Program-made: the position numbers and the translations under genes
Assembly (NCBI GenBank): GCA_002747735.1
Contig: PDQE01000076.1
Span: forward strand, 1-26,348
Length of the DNA stretch: 26,348 nt
Direction: 5' to 3'
From: Flavobacteriales bacterium
Lineage (GTDB): Bacteria > Bacteroidota > Bacteroidia > Flavobacteriales > Flavobacteriaceae
In this document: positions 15,828-23,374 of the stretch, piece after piece
How positions within the stretch are numbered: position 1 is the stretch's first letter
Layout: every line of letters begins with the position of its first letter
Notes under the pieces: generated by a model
Database searches by the model: none
Seen by the model: the letters and a program-made list of their open reading frames with translations, nothing else
Told to the model about the DNA's origin: nothing

Positions 15828-17108
15828 CTAAAGAAATTCATCGGAATTGAATATAACGACAATTTTATGAATATTTTTTCTACAAGTATAACTCAATTGC
15901 CAGTTATTTACATCGCATATTTGTTTTACAATGGCCAACCCTAAACCCAAAGAATCTTTTCTGGTACTATCTTTTTTAAATCTGTCAAATAGCTCTTTAG
16001 GCCTTATATTTAGAGGGTTTCCGGTGTTTTCAAACAACAGTGTACGTTTTGTATAGCATATTTGAATATATCCGTCCGGGACATTGTGTTTAATGGCATT
16101 ACTCAATAAATTAGAAAGTAAGGTCTCAGTAAGCAAAGTATTTGCTTCTATGGTATCATCAGATAATTTGGTTTTTATCTTTAAATTTTTGCTTTCAATA
16201 AAATCTTCAAAATTTTCTACCTGTTTTTCTACAATCTCTTTAATAGAAATGATACTGGTTTTACTGTATTGCTGATTTTCTACTTTTGCCAGTAACAACA
16301 ATGTTTTATTGAGTTTGGAAAGCTTTTTACCGGCTTTATAGATAGCCTGTAATTGCGTTGATTGCTCTGCATCCAGTTTATTGGATTGCAATAATAGCTC
16401 TATTTTTGAAAGCATTACCGCAAGCGGGGTTTGCATCTCATGCGAGGCATTTTCAGAAAATTGCTTTAAAGTGTTATAATCTGACTGTAGTTTTTGAGTT
16501 AAATTTTTTATGGAACTGTTTAGCTCTTTAAATTCATCAATATCTGATGGTTCTAATGCAATACGCTCCTGATCCTGAATGGAAAAATCTTTTAAATTTC
16601 CTAAATTGGTGTAAAAAGGTTGCCACAATTTCTTGGATATTTGGGTATTTACTATAAATAAGCCGGCAAGCAACAACCCTATTATAATAAAAGTATTAAG
16701 TACAATAACCCATATAAAATCTTGATTTCTGACTAATGAGTTACGGGTTACAATCTTATATCTTTTTCCGTGTAAGGTTTCGTAAGCAGTTAGTTGCCGA
16801 TATTTTTCAAATTCATCATCTCCTTCGCCCTTTATCGCCCTAAAGATAAGCGTATCTTTATAGATAATAGTATCATTAGGATACAACCTATTTTCAGAAG
16901 GGTTTAGTTCTTCGGGTTCTTCAAAAATAGTAAGTGGAAAATCGTATTTTATTTTTTTGGCTACTACTTCTTTGTTGTAAAATAATTGCTCGTCTAATCT
17001 ATTGTCCATTACAGCAGTAAGCACAAAGATAAGTGCTATAGCGGCAAACACGAAAATAATAACAGACAGCCAAATATACATTCTGCCGGTTTTTTCGATA
17101 AGTTTCAT
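15828..17108 (-). CDS. Sensor histidine kinase
   Basis: This is a 426-residue inner-membrane kinase that phosphorylates the response regulator encoded 22 bp upstream. Helices at about 11-33 and 132-153 enclose a periplasmic sensor region of ~100 acidic residues without a recognisable domain. The HisKA domain has the phospho-acceptor His223 in FSENASHEMQTPLAV. The ATPase domain has the N box around Asn337 (LLSNLLSNAIKHN) and SLGLGLAIVKQ (387-396). The usual DxGxG box reads FENTGNPL (359-366), a variant seen in short Bacteroidota kinases, so activity is still expected. There is no obvious HAMP signature. The input signal is unknown. It is the last gene of the operon and a terminator follows. 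Confidence 0.92.
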   Translation of the reverse strand: MKLIEKTGRMYIWLSVIIFVFAAIALIFVLTAVMDNRLDEQLFYNKEVVAKKIKYDFPLTIFEEPEELNPSENRLYPNDTIIYKDTLIFRAIKGEGDDEFEKYRQLTAYETLHGKRYKIVTRNSLVRNQDFIWVIVLNTFIIIGLLLAGLFIVNTQISKKLWQPFYTNLGNLKDFSIQDQERIALEPSDIDEFKELNSSIKNLTQKLQSDYNTLKQFSENASHEMQTPLAVMLSKIELLLQSNKLDAEQSTQLQAIYKAGKKLSKLNKTLLLLAKVENQQYSKTSIISIKEIVEKQVENFEDFIESKNLKIKTKLSDDTIEANTLLTETLLSNLLSNAIKHNVPDGYIQICYTKRTLLFENTGNPLNIRPKELFDRFKKDSTRKDSLGLGLAIVKQICDVNNWQLSYTCRKNIHKIVVIFNSDEFL

Positions 17109-17130
17109 AATGGGGAGACTTTATAAAATC

Positions 17131-17814
17131 TTATACCTTATTATCCGTAAATTTATATCCTAGCCCGTACATGGTTTGTAAATAGTTGGGGGCTCCAAGT
17201 TTTTTCATCTTTTTTCTAAGGTTACCCATGTGGGTATAAATAAAGTCAAAACTATCAGCCATTTCTATATCATCACCCCAGAGGTGCTCTGCTATAGATT
17301 CTTTGGTGAGTACTTTATTTTTATTGGTAACAAAATAGAGTAGTAAATTGTACTCTTTTTTTGTAAGTTCTATAGGTTTATCATTTACGGTAACATGCTT
17401 AGAATCAGGGTCTATTTTAATTTCATTAAAAATAATAACATCGTTGCCGTTAAAATTTCTACGCCGTATTAAAGAGTTAATTCTGGAATTGAGTTCCGCC
17501 AAGTGAAAGGGTTTTGTGATATAGTCATCCGCACCCAAATCCAATCCCGACAACTTATCATCTAAGGAGTTTTTTGCAGATACAATAAGGACTCCCGTCT
17601 GTGGTGATTGTTTCTTTATTAGCTTTAATAAATCTAAACCACTACCATCCGGCAAAGTGATATCCAGAATGATGATGTCATATTTAAAACTTATAATTTT
17701 ATCCTCTGCATCAAAGTAAGTTTCTGCCCGTTCGCAAATAAATTCTTCGTTTTTAAGATAACTGGTAACCGTATCCAGTAATTCTATTTCATCTTCAACA
17801 ATTAAAACTTTCAT
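17131..17814 (-). CDS. OmpR-family response regulator
   Basis: This is a 227-residue two-component transcription regulator. The receiver domain has acidic residues near 8-9 (IVEDE), phospho-acceptor Asp51 in IIILDITLPDG, switch Ser79 and Lys101 in DDYITKPF. The C-terminal winged helix (about 130-225) contains ELTKKEYNLLLYF and ends in TMYGLGYKF, the usual OmpR/PhoB ending. It lies between the DUF2807 gene (11 bp upstream) and the kinase (22 bp downstream), its obvious partner. Such regulators often control their own operon; the DUF2807 gene is the nearest likely target, but no repeated operator was identified. Confidence 0.94.
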   Translation of the reverse strand: MKVLIVEDEIELLDTVTSYLKNEEFICERAETYFDAEDKIISFKYDIIILDITLPDGSGLDLLKLIKKQSPQTGVLIVSAKNSLDDKLSGLDLGADDYITKPFHLAELNSRINSLIRRRNFNGNDVIIFNEIKIDPDSKHVTVNDKPIELTKKEYNLLLYFVTNKNKVLTKESIAEHLWGDDIEMADSFDFIYTHMGNLRKKMKKLGAPNYLQTMYGLGYKFTDNKV

Positions 17815-17825
17815 TGGTAATTATT

Positions 17826-18656
17826 TTATTTTTTACGCAATACTGCTTTGTCTAAAAATTTTTCAATGGTAATTTTTGGGTTGTTGTAAATATAAATTTC
17901 CGAAGAATCTACAGCACTAACAAGCAAAGTTTTCTTTGCATTAATTTCTACATCGCTATTGCTTGATGATTCTACTATAATATCATCCGTTTCCAGTTCT
18001 GATGCTTTTAAATTTGATTTATCTATTGCGTTTACATACAATTCATTATTACGGCCACTCATTGTAATAGTGGAACTGCCTTTTAAATAAGCTTCTATGT
18101 TTTCACTAGAAAAGTCAATCTTTGCTTTACCGGAGTTATCTGAGTTTATTACCGCCTGATTGCAATTTACGGTAAGTTTAACATTAGCACTTTCAGGATT
18201 GTTAAAAGTGATATTATCCGCATTAACATCTAATTTTAATCTGGAATCTCCCATAGCATTAAGAACTAATTTATCAAATTTTAAAGTACCCACAGACTCC
18301 GTATCAGACTTGTCAAAGGCACTTATTTCATTAATAAAATTATCTATGGTAATATGAATTTTCATTTCCTTTTTACGTGTTACACGTTTGGTTACCCGTA
18401 CTTCTAAGACGCTGTCTTTTACTTCGGTATAAATAGCATTATGCAGGTTGTCATCCGCCTCTACTTTTACTGATTGATTCATACCCTGCATTATTTCCAC
18501 ATCTACTTTATCATAAATTTCAATTCTGTTAAATCCGGATACAAAGCGGTCTTCTGTAATCACATTTCTACTGCCTTTGAGCTTGTCTTGGGCGGCTAAA
18601 GCCAATGGCAACATTGTAAGTAACAATATAACCTTAAAAAGGTATATGTGTTTCAT
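17826..18656 (-). CDS. DUF2807 (GIN-like, auto-transporter head) protein
   Basis: This is a 276-residue exported protein. A signal peptide of about 21 residues (ending ALAAQ) is followed by the typical DUF2807 opening, VSGFNRIEIYDKVDVEIMQG. A right-handed beta-helix-like series of short strands with recurring N/D/S turns then runs to the end (e.g. VNADNITFNNPESANVKLTV). No lipobox was found, so it is probably periplasmic or surface-located. Function is unknown; 'adhesin head' in database names reflects fold only. As first gene of an operon with a response regulator and kinase it may be a sensed or regulated envelope component. A perfect -7 box precedes it. Confidence 0.85.
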   Translation of the reverse strand: MKHIYLFKVILLLTMLPLALAAQDKLKGSRNVITEDRFVSGFNRIEIYDKVDVEIMQGMNQSVKVEADDNLHNAIYTEVKDSVLEVRVTKRVTRKKEMKIHITIDNFINEISAFDKSDTESVGTLKFDKLVLNAMGDSRLKLDVNADNITFNNPESANVKLTVNCNQAVINSDNSGKAKIDFSSENIEAYLKGSSTITMSGRNNELYVNAIDKSNLKASELETDDIIVESSSNSDVEINAKKTLLVSAVDSSEIYIYNNPKITIEKFLDKAVLRKK

Positions 18657-18677
18657 TTAAATAAAAATTATTGCATC

Positions 18678-18685
18678 CAAAGATA
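18678..18685 (-). promoter_or_regulatory. -7 promoter element of the DUF2807-regulator-kinase operon
   Basis: On the minus strand TATCTTTG matches TAnnTTTG exactly, 21 bases before the ATG at 18656 and immediately after the asnB terminator. No -33 TTTG at normal spacing was seen, which could mean that activation by a regulator is needed. Confidence 0.55.
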
Positions 18686-18698
18686 ATCCAAAAAATAA

Positions 18699-18726
18699 AA
18701 AAACTCCCTATTAACAAGGAGTTTTT
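18699..18726. terminator. Bidirectional terminator downstream of asnB
   Basis: AAAAACTCC (18699-18707) and GGAGTTTTT (18718-18726) form a perfect 9-bp stem around a 10-base loop, with A and T runs on both sides. It ends minus-strand asnB transcripts after they have crossed repeat copy 2, and separates them from the DUF2807 operon. Confidence 0.85.
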
Positions 18727-18735
18727 GTTATTATC

Positions 18736-18986
18736 AACCTGAATTCGGTTAATCTTGTTTTCACAGAACGTATAGAATACTTTAGATTTGTACTTAAAAA
18801 CATGAAGAAATATTCAAGATATTTCAAAGGTTTTTAACTGCAAAGATGAGGTGTTATACCAAGTCTAATATATAATGCTATGTTGGATTTGGGTGTGAAT
18901 TTTCACTTATACAAGGCAAAAAACGCAGATGTAGCATTATATATTAGAAATGGTATTATATACGTTTCTTATTAAGACTTTTTTCT
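18736..18986 (+). repeat. Dispersed repeat, copy 2 (split by a MITE-like element)
   Basis: It matches 13202-13348 in the same orientation with about six substitutions and a 1-bp insertion (AAATATTCAAG against AAATATCAAG), once the 97-bp element and a duplicated TTATA are removed. The GAATTC-centred palindrome, the TAGATTTG box (18783-18790) and the ATG (18802) are conserved, but the reading frame is closed after 11 codons. Its right end reaches the stop codon of asnB, so the asnB transcript carries the repeat antisense in its 3' region. Confidence 0.8.
18859..18955. mobile_element. 97-bp MITE-like element inserted in repeat copy 2
   Basis: The 25-base ends (18856-18880 and 18932-18956) are inverted copies differing at two positions. 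Both begin ATACCA and share a block reading TCTAATATATAATGCTA inward. It is flanked by TTATA on both sides (18854-18858, 18956-18960), while the intact copy 1 has a single TTATA at the same place. That is the footprint of a transposition with a 5-bp target duplication. The interior (~51 bp) has no coding potential, so a transposase elsewhere must have moved it. Confidence 0.85.
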
Positions 18987-20656
18987 TACTTTACATAAGC
19001 GTCTGTATGCACTTTAGCTACAGCCCGCCCTGATGGGTCGTTCATGTTTTTAAAACTCTCATCCCATTCCAAAGCTATTTTGGTACTGCAAGCTACCGAG
19101 GCTTCTTGCGGTACACTTTTAGCCGCTGTATCTGACGGGAAATGCTCTGCAAAAATAGAGCGATAGTAAAATTCTTCCTTATTTGTGGGGGTTTGTATCG
19201 GGAATTTATATTTGGCATTAGCCAACTGCTCATCACTCACTTCATTGTTTACAATCTCCTTTAAAGTGTCTATCCAGCTATAGCCTACGCCATCAGAAAA
19301 CTGTTCTTTCTGCCTCCAAGCTACGCTTTCCGGCAGCATATCTTCAAAAGCTTTTCTAACCACCCATTTTTCCATTCGCTCCGAGGTAATCATTTTATCT
19401 TTTGGGTTAATACGCATGGCCACATCCATAAATTCTTTGTCCAAAAACGGCACGCGGCCTTCTATACCCCATGCGGCTAAGCTTTTATTGGCACGCAGAC
19501 AATCATACATATGCAGTTTACTTAATTTTCGCACTGTTTCTTCGTGGAATTCTTTAGCATTTGGAGCTTTATGGAAATAGAGATAACCTCCAAAAATTTC
19601 ATCGGCTCCTTCACCGCTTAATACCATTTTAATACCCATAGATTTAATAACCCTTGCCATTAAATACATAGGTGTGCTGGCTCTTATAGTGGTAATATCA
19701 TAAGTTTCCAGTTTATAAATTACATCGCGAATGGCATCTAAGCCCTCTTGAATGGAAAAGATAATCTGATGGTGAACGGTACCAATATAATCCGCTACTT
19801 TTTGAGCAGCAGCCAAATCCGGCGAACCTTCCAGTCCTACAGAAAAGGAGTGCATCTGTGGCCACCATGCTTTTTGTGTATCACCAGACTCTATACGTTT
19901 TTCCGCATACATTTGTGCGATAGCGGAAGTTACTGATGAATCTAAACCTCCTGAAAGCAACACGCCATACGGAACATCACTCATCAACTGGCGGTGTACG
20001 GCATCTTTTAGGGCTTCTCTAAGTTGAGGGATGGAGGTAGTATTGTCTTTTACATTTTCATAGTTCATCCAATCACGTTTATACCATTGTACAAATTCGC
20101 CATCTTTACTGTGTAAATAATGTCCCGGCGGAAACAATTCTATTTTGGTACAAACGCCTTCCAATGCTTTTAATTCCGATGCTACATAGAAAGTACCATT
20201 AGCATCCCAACCTATGTACAAAGGAATAATACCCATATGGTCTCTAACAATAAAATAGCTATCTTTATCCACATCATAGAGGGCAAAAGCAAAAATTCCG
20301 TTCATCTCATCAATAAAATCAACACCTTTTTTTTGATATAAAGCAAGTATCACCTCACAGTCTGATTGTGTTTGGAAATTGTATTCACCTTCAAATTGTT
20401 TTCTCAGTTCCCTATGATTATAAATTTCGCCATTGGCAGCAAGAATTAATTTTTTATCTTCACTGTACAAGGGCTGTTTTCCCGAAGCCGGATCTACGAT
20501 AGCCAAGCGTTCATGAGCTAAGATAGCCTTGTCATTACTGTAAATTCCACTCCAATCCGGGCCACGATGTCTTAACTTCTGAGACATTTCCAATAATTGC
20601 GGCCGTAAGGTTTCTGATTTTTGCTTTAGTTCAAATGCACATACTATTCCACACAT
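18986..20656 (-). CDS. asnB: Glutamine-hydrolysing asparagine synthetase B
   Basis: It makes asparagine from aspartate, ATP and glutamine in the cytosol. At 556 residues it has the length of E. coli AsnB. Cys2 of MCGIVCAFE is the glutaminase nucleophile; LRHRGPDWSG, HERLAIVDP and NGEIYNH (75-81) belong to the same Ntn domain. The synthetase domain has the PP-loop SGGLDSS (235-241) and the later SGEGADEIFGGY and EGRVPFLD motifs. The ATG at 20656 is fixed by the need for Cys at position 2. It is monocistronic: divergent from DUF2911, with repeat copy 2 abutting its stop and a terminator at 18699-18726. Confidence 0.97.
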   Translation of the reverse strand: MCGIVCAFELKQKSETLRPQLLEMSQKLRHRGPDWSGIYSNDKAILAHERLAIVDPASGKQPLYSEDKKLILAANGEIYNHRELRKQFEGEYNFQTQSDCEVILALYQKKGVDFIDEMNGIFAFALYDVDKDSYFIVRDHMGIIPLYIGWDANGTFYVASELKALEGVCTKIELFPPGHYLHSKDGEFVQWYKRDWMNYENVKDNTTSIPQLREALKDAVHRQLMSDVPYGVLLSGGLDSSVTSAIAQMYAEKRIESGDTQKAWWPQMHSFSVGLEGSPDLAAAQKVADYIGTVHHQIIFSIQEGLDAIRDVIYKLETYDITTIRASTPMYLMARVIKSMGIKMVLSGEGADEIFGGYLYFHKAPNAKEFHEETVRKLSKLHMYDCLRANKSLAAWGIEGRVPFLDKEFMDVAMRINPKDKMITSERMEKWVVRKAFEDMLPESVAWRQKEQFSDGVGYSWIDTLKEIVNNEVSDEQLANAKYKFPIQTPTNKEEFYYRSIFAEHFPSDTAAKSVPQEASVACSTKIALEWDESFKNMNDPSGRAVAKVHTDAYVK

Positions 20657-20680
20657 AATTTTTTGGGTTTAATTCGGGTA

Positions 20681-20688
20681 CAAAGATG
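20681..20688 (-). promoter_or_regulatory. Near-consensus -7 element of asnB
   Basis: On the minus strand CATCTTTG differs from TAnnTTTG only in its first base, 24 bases before the asnB ATG. The rest of the 309-bp asnB-DUF2911 gap is very AT-rich and shows nothing else except the DUF2911 promoter box. Confidence 0.4.
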
Positions 20689-20941
20689 AAAACAGCTTAA
20701 TAAAATAGGACACAAAATTACAAAATAATTAAAAATATAAAGCATAAATAAAAATATAATTAATAACATTAACTTAATAAGCCAAAAACAGTTACTCCTC
20801 TTAATATTGTTAATAACTTACAAGCAATAATAGTACATCCAAGCCGTTTATATTAGACAAGCTCTTTTTACTCATAACAATATTATGACTTTTAAAAAGT
20901 ACCCTATCTGAATAAATTTCATCTCATTTTTCAGATAAAAA

Positions 20942-20949
20942 TAAGTTTG
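20942..20949 (+). promoter_or_regulatory. -7 promoter element of the DUF2911 gene
   Basis: TAAGTTTG matches TAnnTTTG exactly, 16 bases before the ATG at 20966, the same distance as for tyrS. Confidence 0.55.
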
Positions 20950-20965
20950 ACAACAACAAAATTAT

Positions 20966-21526
20966 ATGAAAAAGATTTATTTATTAATTTTTGCGGCAGT
21001 TCTCTTTTCGCTATCCGCAAAAGCCCAAGATTTTGATGATATTGACGAAACACCGCACGATATTGTCTATTACCGCACCAGTAAAATTTCACCCCCTCTT
21101 ATAAAGGTTACTTATGGCCGCCCTGCAAAGCATAATCAGGTGGTATTTGGAAATAAAGTGCCTTACAACAAAATCTGGCGAACCGGCGATAATGAAGCCA
21201 CGGAAATAAAATTTTACAAGGATATTTTATTTGGTGATGTTAAAATAGTAGCCGGAACCTATTCGCTATTTACTATTCCCAATAAAAACGAGTGGCAGAT
21301 TATCTTAAATGCCCAAACAGACATCCACGGAGCCTGTTTTTACAATCCAAAGTTAAATCTCGCAAAAATTACTGTTCCGGTAAAAAATGCCGAAGAATTA
21401 GAATATTTTTCTATTGGATTTAAGAACAAAAAAAACGGTGTTGACATGGTATTAGCGTGGGATACTGTACGTGTTTCTGTTCCTATTTCTATAAAACATC
21501 AAAGCAAACTGTTGGTTAAGCGGTAA
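20966..21526 (+). CDS. DUF2911 family exported protein
   Basis: This is a 186-residue secreted or periplasmic protein. A signal peptide (MKKIYLLIFAAVLFSLSAKAQ) precedes the DUF2911 core: KVTYGRPAKHNQVVFGNKVPYNKIWRTGDNEAT (about residues 48-80), then VAGTYSLFTIPNKNEWQIILN (96-116). Both blocks are the family hallmarks. Length fits the single-domain form. The function of DUF2911 is not known and no catalytic residues are established. It stands alone between asnB (divergent) and a convergent amidohydrolase, with no clear terminator in the 63-bp gap. Confidence 0.88.
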   Translation: MKKIYLLIFAAVLFSLSAKAQDFDDIDETPHDIVYYRTSKISPPLIKVTYGRPAKHNQVVFGNKVPYNKIWRTGDNEATEIKFYKDILFGDVKIVAGTYSLFTIPNKNEWQIILNAQTDIHGACFYNPKLNLAKITVPVKNAEELEYFSIGFKNKKNGVDMVLAWDTVRVSVPISIKHQSKLLVKR

Positions 21527-21589
21527 GGTAGCAAATTTTAAATTACAGTTTAAATGCTCTAATCTCTGCACTTCTTATACTACATAATT

Positions 21590-23227
21590 TTAGCGTGAGT
21601 TGGCTAAACTCCAAACCAATTCACCATTTACATAAGTTTCTAGCACTTTTGTTTCGGGAACTTGCTCTATAGGAATTTCCATTATATTTTTGTCCAAGAT
21701 TATAAAATCTGCCATTTTGCCCACCTCAATGCTACCTTTCTCATCTTCTTCAAAATTGGAATAAGCAGGCCAGATAGTCATGCCTTTTAAGGTTTCTTCA
21801 CGGTTTAGAGCATTTTCAGGTTGAAAACCGTCTTCGGGATAATTATTTAGGTCTTTTCGGGATACGGCTGCATAAAAAGTAAGCATAGGACTAACCTGCT
21901 CTACCGGAAAATCGGTACCCAAAGCTATTTTGCCATACTGTTCCAACAAATCCTTATAAGCATAAGCACCCTTTATCCGCTCACGGCCTATTCTGTCTTC
22001 TGCCCAATACATATCAGACGTGGCATGAGTTGGTTGTACGGATGGAATGATATTTTGAAAATAATTAAAATCTTCCGGGGCAATAATCTGGGCGTGTTCT
22101 ATTTTCCACCGCCTGTCTTTTTGCCCATCTAAAACAGCAGTATAGGTTTCTAACAAATAATGATTGGCAGAATCTCCAATAGCATGTGTATTCATTTGAT
22201 ATTTTGATTTGGCAATACGTTCCGCAATTTGCTTTAATGCTTTTGGTGTAGTAACCAAAGCTCCATAATGACCCGGCTTATCACTATACGGCTCCAGCAT
22301 GGCTGCTCCTCTTGAACCTAAAGCCCCATCTGAGTACACCTTAAAAGACCGAACGTTTAATTGATCTGTTTTATAAGGTTCTCTAACTATATAATAATCT
22401 AAATTTTCATCTGAAGCAGAAATCATGGCATATACCCTTATTTTTAAATCACCAATTTGCTGCAAACTGTCTATTAGTTCTATCGTGCTTCGGCTTAAAC
22501 CAGCATCATTTACCGTGGTAAGCCCATGTTCAAAACAAATTTTCTGGGCATCTTTTAAAGCAGCTATAGACTTCTTTTTATCAGGTTGTGGAATTTTTGA
22601 AGTAATCAAGTCCATTGGATTATCCACAAAAATACCGGTAAGTTTGCCATTTTCTTTTATGATATCTCCTCCGGAAAAGGTAGTATTTGATGTTACGCCT
22701 GCAATATTAATAGCTGCCTGATTAGCCAAAAGGGCATGTCCGTCTATTCTGGTAATTACCACCGGTATATCCGGAAACAACAAATCTAAAGTGTCTTTTA
22801 CAGGAAATGCCTTTACCGGCCAGTCGTTTTGATCCCATCCCCTACCGGTGATAAATTTCTCGTTGTGTTCTTTTTGAAAATCCACAATTCGCTGAACAAC
22901 TTCTTTAAAACTGGTGGTACCCTCTAATCGTACTTTTTGTTCGGCCAAGCCCAATCCATAGAAATGACAATGAGCATCTATAAAACCGGGAACTATAACC
23001 TTTCCGTTAGCATCTATTACTTTTGATGACTCATAATCATTAAAAAGACTTTCTGAACTACCTACGGCGATAAATTTACCGTCTTTTACGGCAAAAGCAT
23101 CTGCTTTGGCAAAATTCTCATTTACCGTATATATATTGGCATTAGTAAATATAAAATCAGCTTTCTCTTTCTTCTGGCAAGCGGTAAAGCATAATGTTAA
23201 GTACAGTAAGATGGCAAAGTAACGCAT
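21590..23227 (-). CDS. Lipoprotein amidohydrolase (Amidohydro_3/YtcJ-like)
   Basis: This is a 545-residue metal-dependent hydrolase anchored as a lipoprotein: the signal peptide ends LCFTAC, with Cys17 as lipidation site. A small beta domain (DFIFTNANIYTVNE) leads into a TIM barrel. The metal-site residues of the superfamily are present: HxH at 86-88 (DAHCHFYG), Lys296 (candidate carbamylated lysine, SFKVYSDGALGSRGA), His348 (NTHAIGDSAN), His378 (IEHAQI) and Asp439 (LGTDFPVE). The substrate is unknown; relatives act on N-acyl or N-substituted amides and formamides. It is divergent from leuS over 147 bp and convergent with DUF2911. No good -7 box was found. Confidence 0.92.
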   Translation of the reverse strand: MRYFAILLYLTLCFTACQKKEKADFIFTNANIYTVNENFAKADAFAVKDGKFIAVGSSESLFNDYESSKVIDANGKVIVPGFIDAHCHFYGLGLAEQKVRLEGTTSFKEVVQRIVDFQKEHNEKFITGRGWDQNDWPVKAFPVKDTLDLLFPDIPVVITRIDGHALLANQAAINIAGVTSNTTFSGGDIIKENGKLTGIFVDNPMDLITSKIPQPDKKKSIAALKDAQKICFEHGLTTVNDAGLSRSTIELIDSLQQIGDLKIRVYAMISASDENLDYYIVREPYKTDQLNVRSFKVYSDGALGSRGAAMLEPYSDKPGHYGALVTTPKALKQIAERIAKSKYQMNTHAIGDSANHYLLETYTAVLDGQKDRRWKIEHAQIIAPEDFNYFQNIIPSVQPTHATSDMYWAEDRIGRERIKGAYAYKDLLEQYGKIALGTDFPVEQVSPMLTFYAAVSRKDLNNYPEDGFQPENALNREETLKGMTIWPAYSNFEEDEKGSIEVGKMADFIILDKNIMEIPIEQVPETKVLETYVNGELVWSLANSR

Positions 23228-23347
23228 AAAACTCAGTTTTTAATTGAATATTGTCGCAATTTAATAAGTAATTGCAACTCAAAGTATTTATTAGGTTTAA
23301 TAAGATGCAAATATTATGATTATTTTTTCACTTTGCCCCGTATAGTT

Positions 23348-23355
23348 TAACTTTG
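23348..23355 (+). promoter_or_regulatory. -7 promoter element of leuS
   Basis: TAACTTTG matches TAnnTTTG exactly, 19 bases before the ATG at 23375. A TTTG at 23332-23335 is only 12 bases upstream, too close for a normal -33 box. No T-box or other leader element fits in the short 5' region. Confidence 0.55.
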
Positions 23356-23374
23356 CAAACCGAAAAATAGAAAT

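Noticed and set aside
13202..18986. Composite transposon bounded by the two repeats
   Set aside because: The copies contain no transposase, no target duplication was seen at the outer ends, and the block carries the normally essential tyrS.
20689..20941. A small RNA or tRNA in the AT-rich asnB-DUF2911 gap
   Set aside because: No cloverleaf, no strong hairpin followed by T run, and no conserved motif was found there.
23228..23374. A T-box or other leader regulating leuS
   Set aside because: The -7 box lies only 19 bases before the start codon, leaving no room for a structured leader, and no specifier stem is visible.
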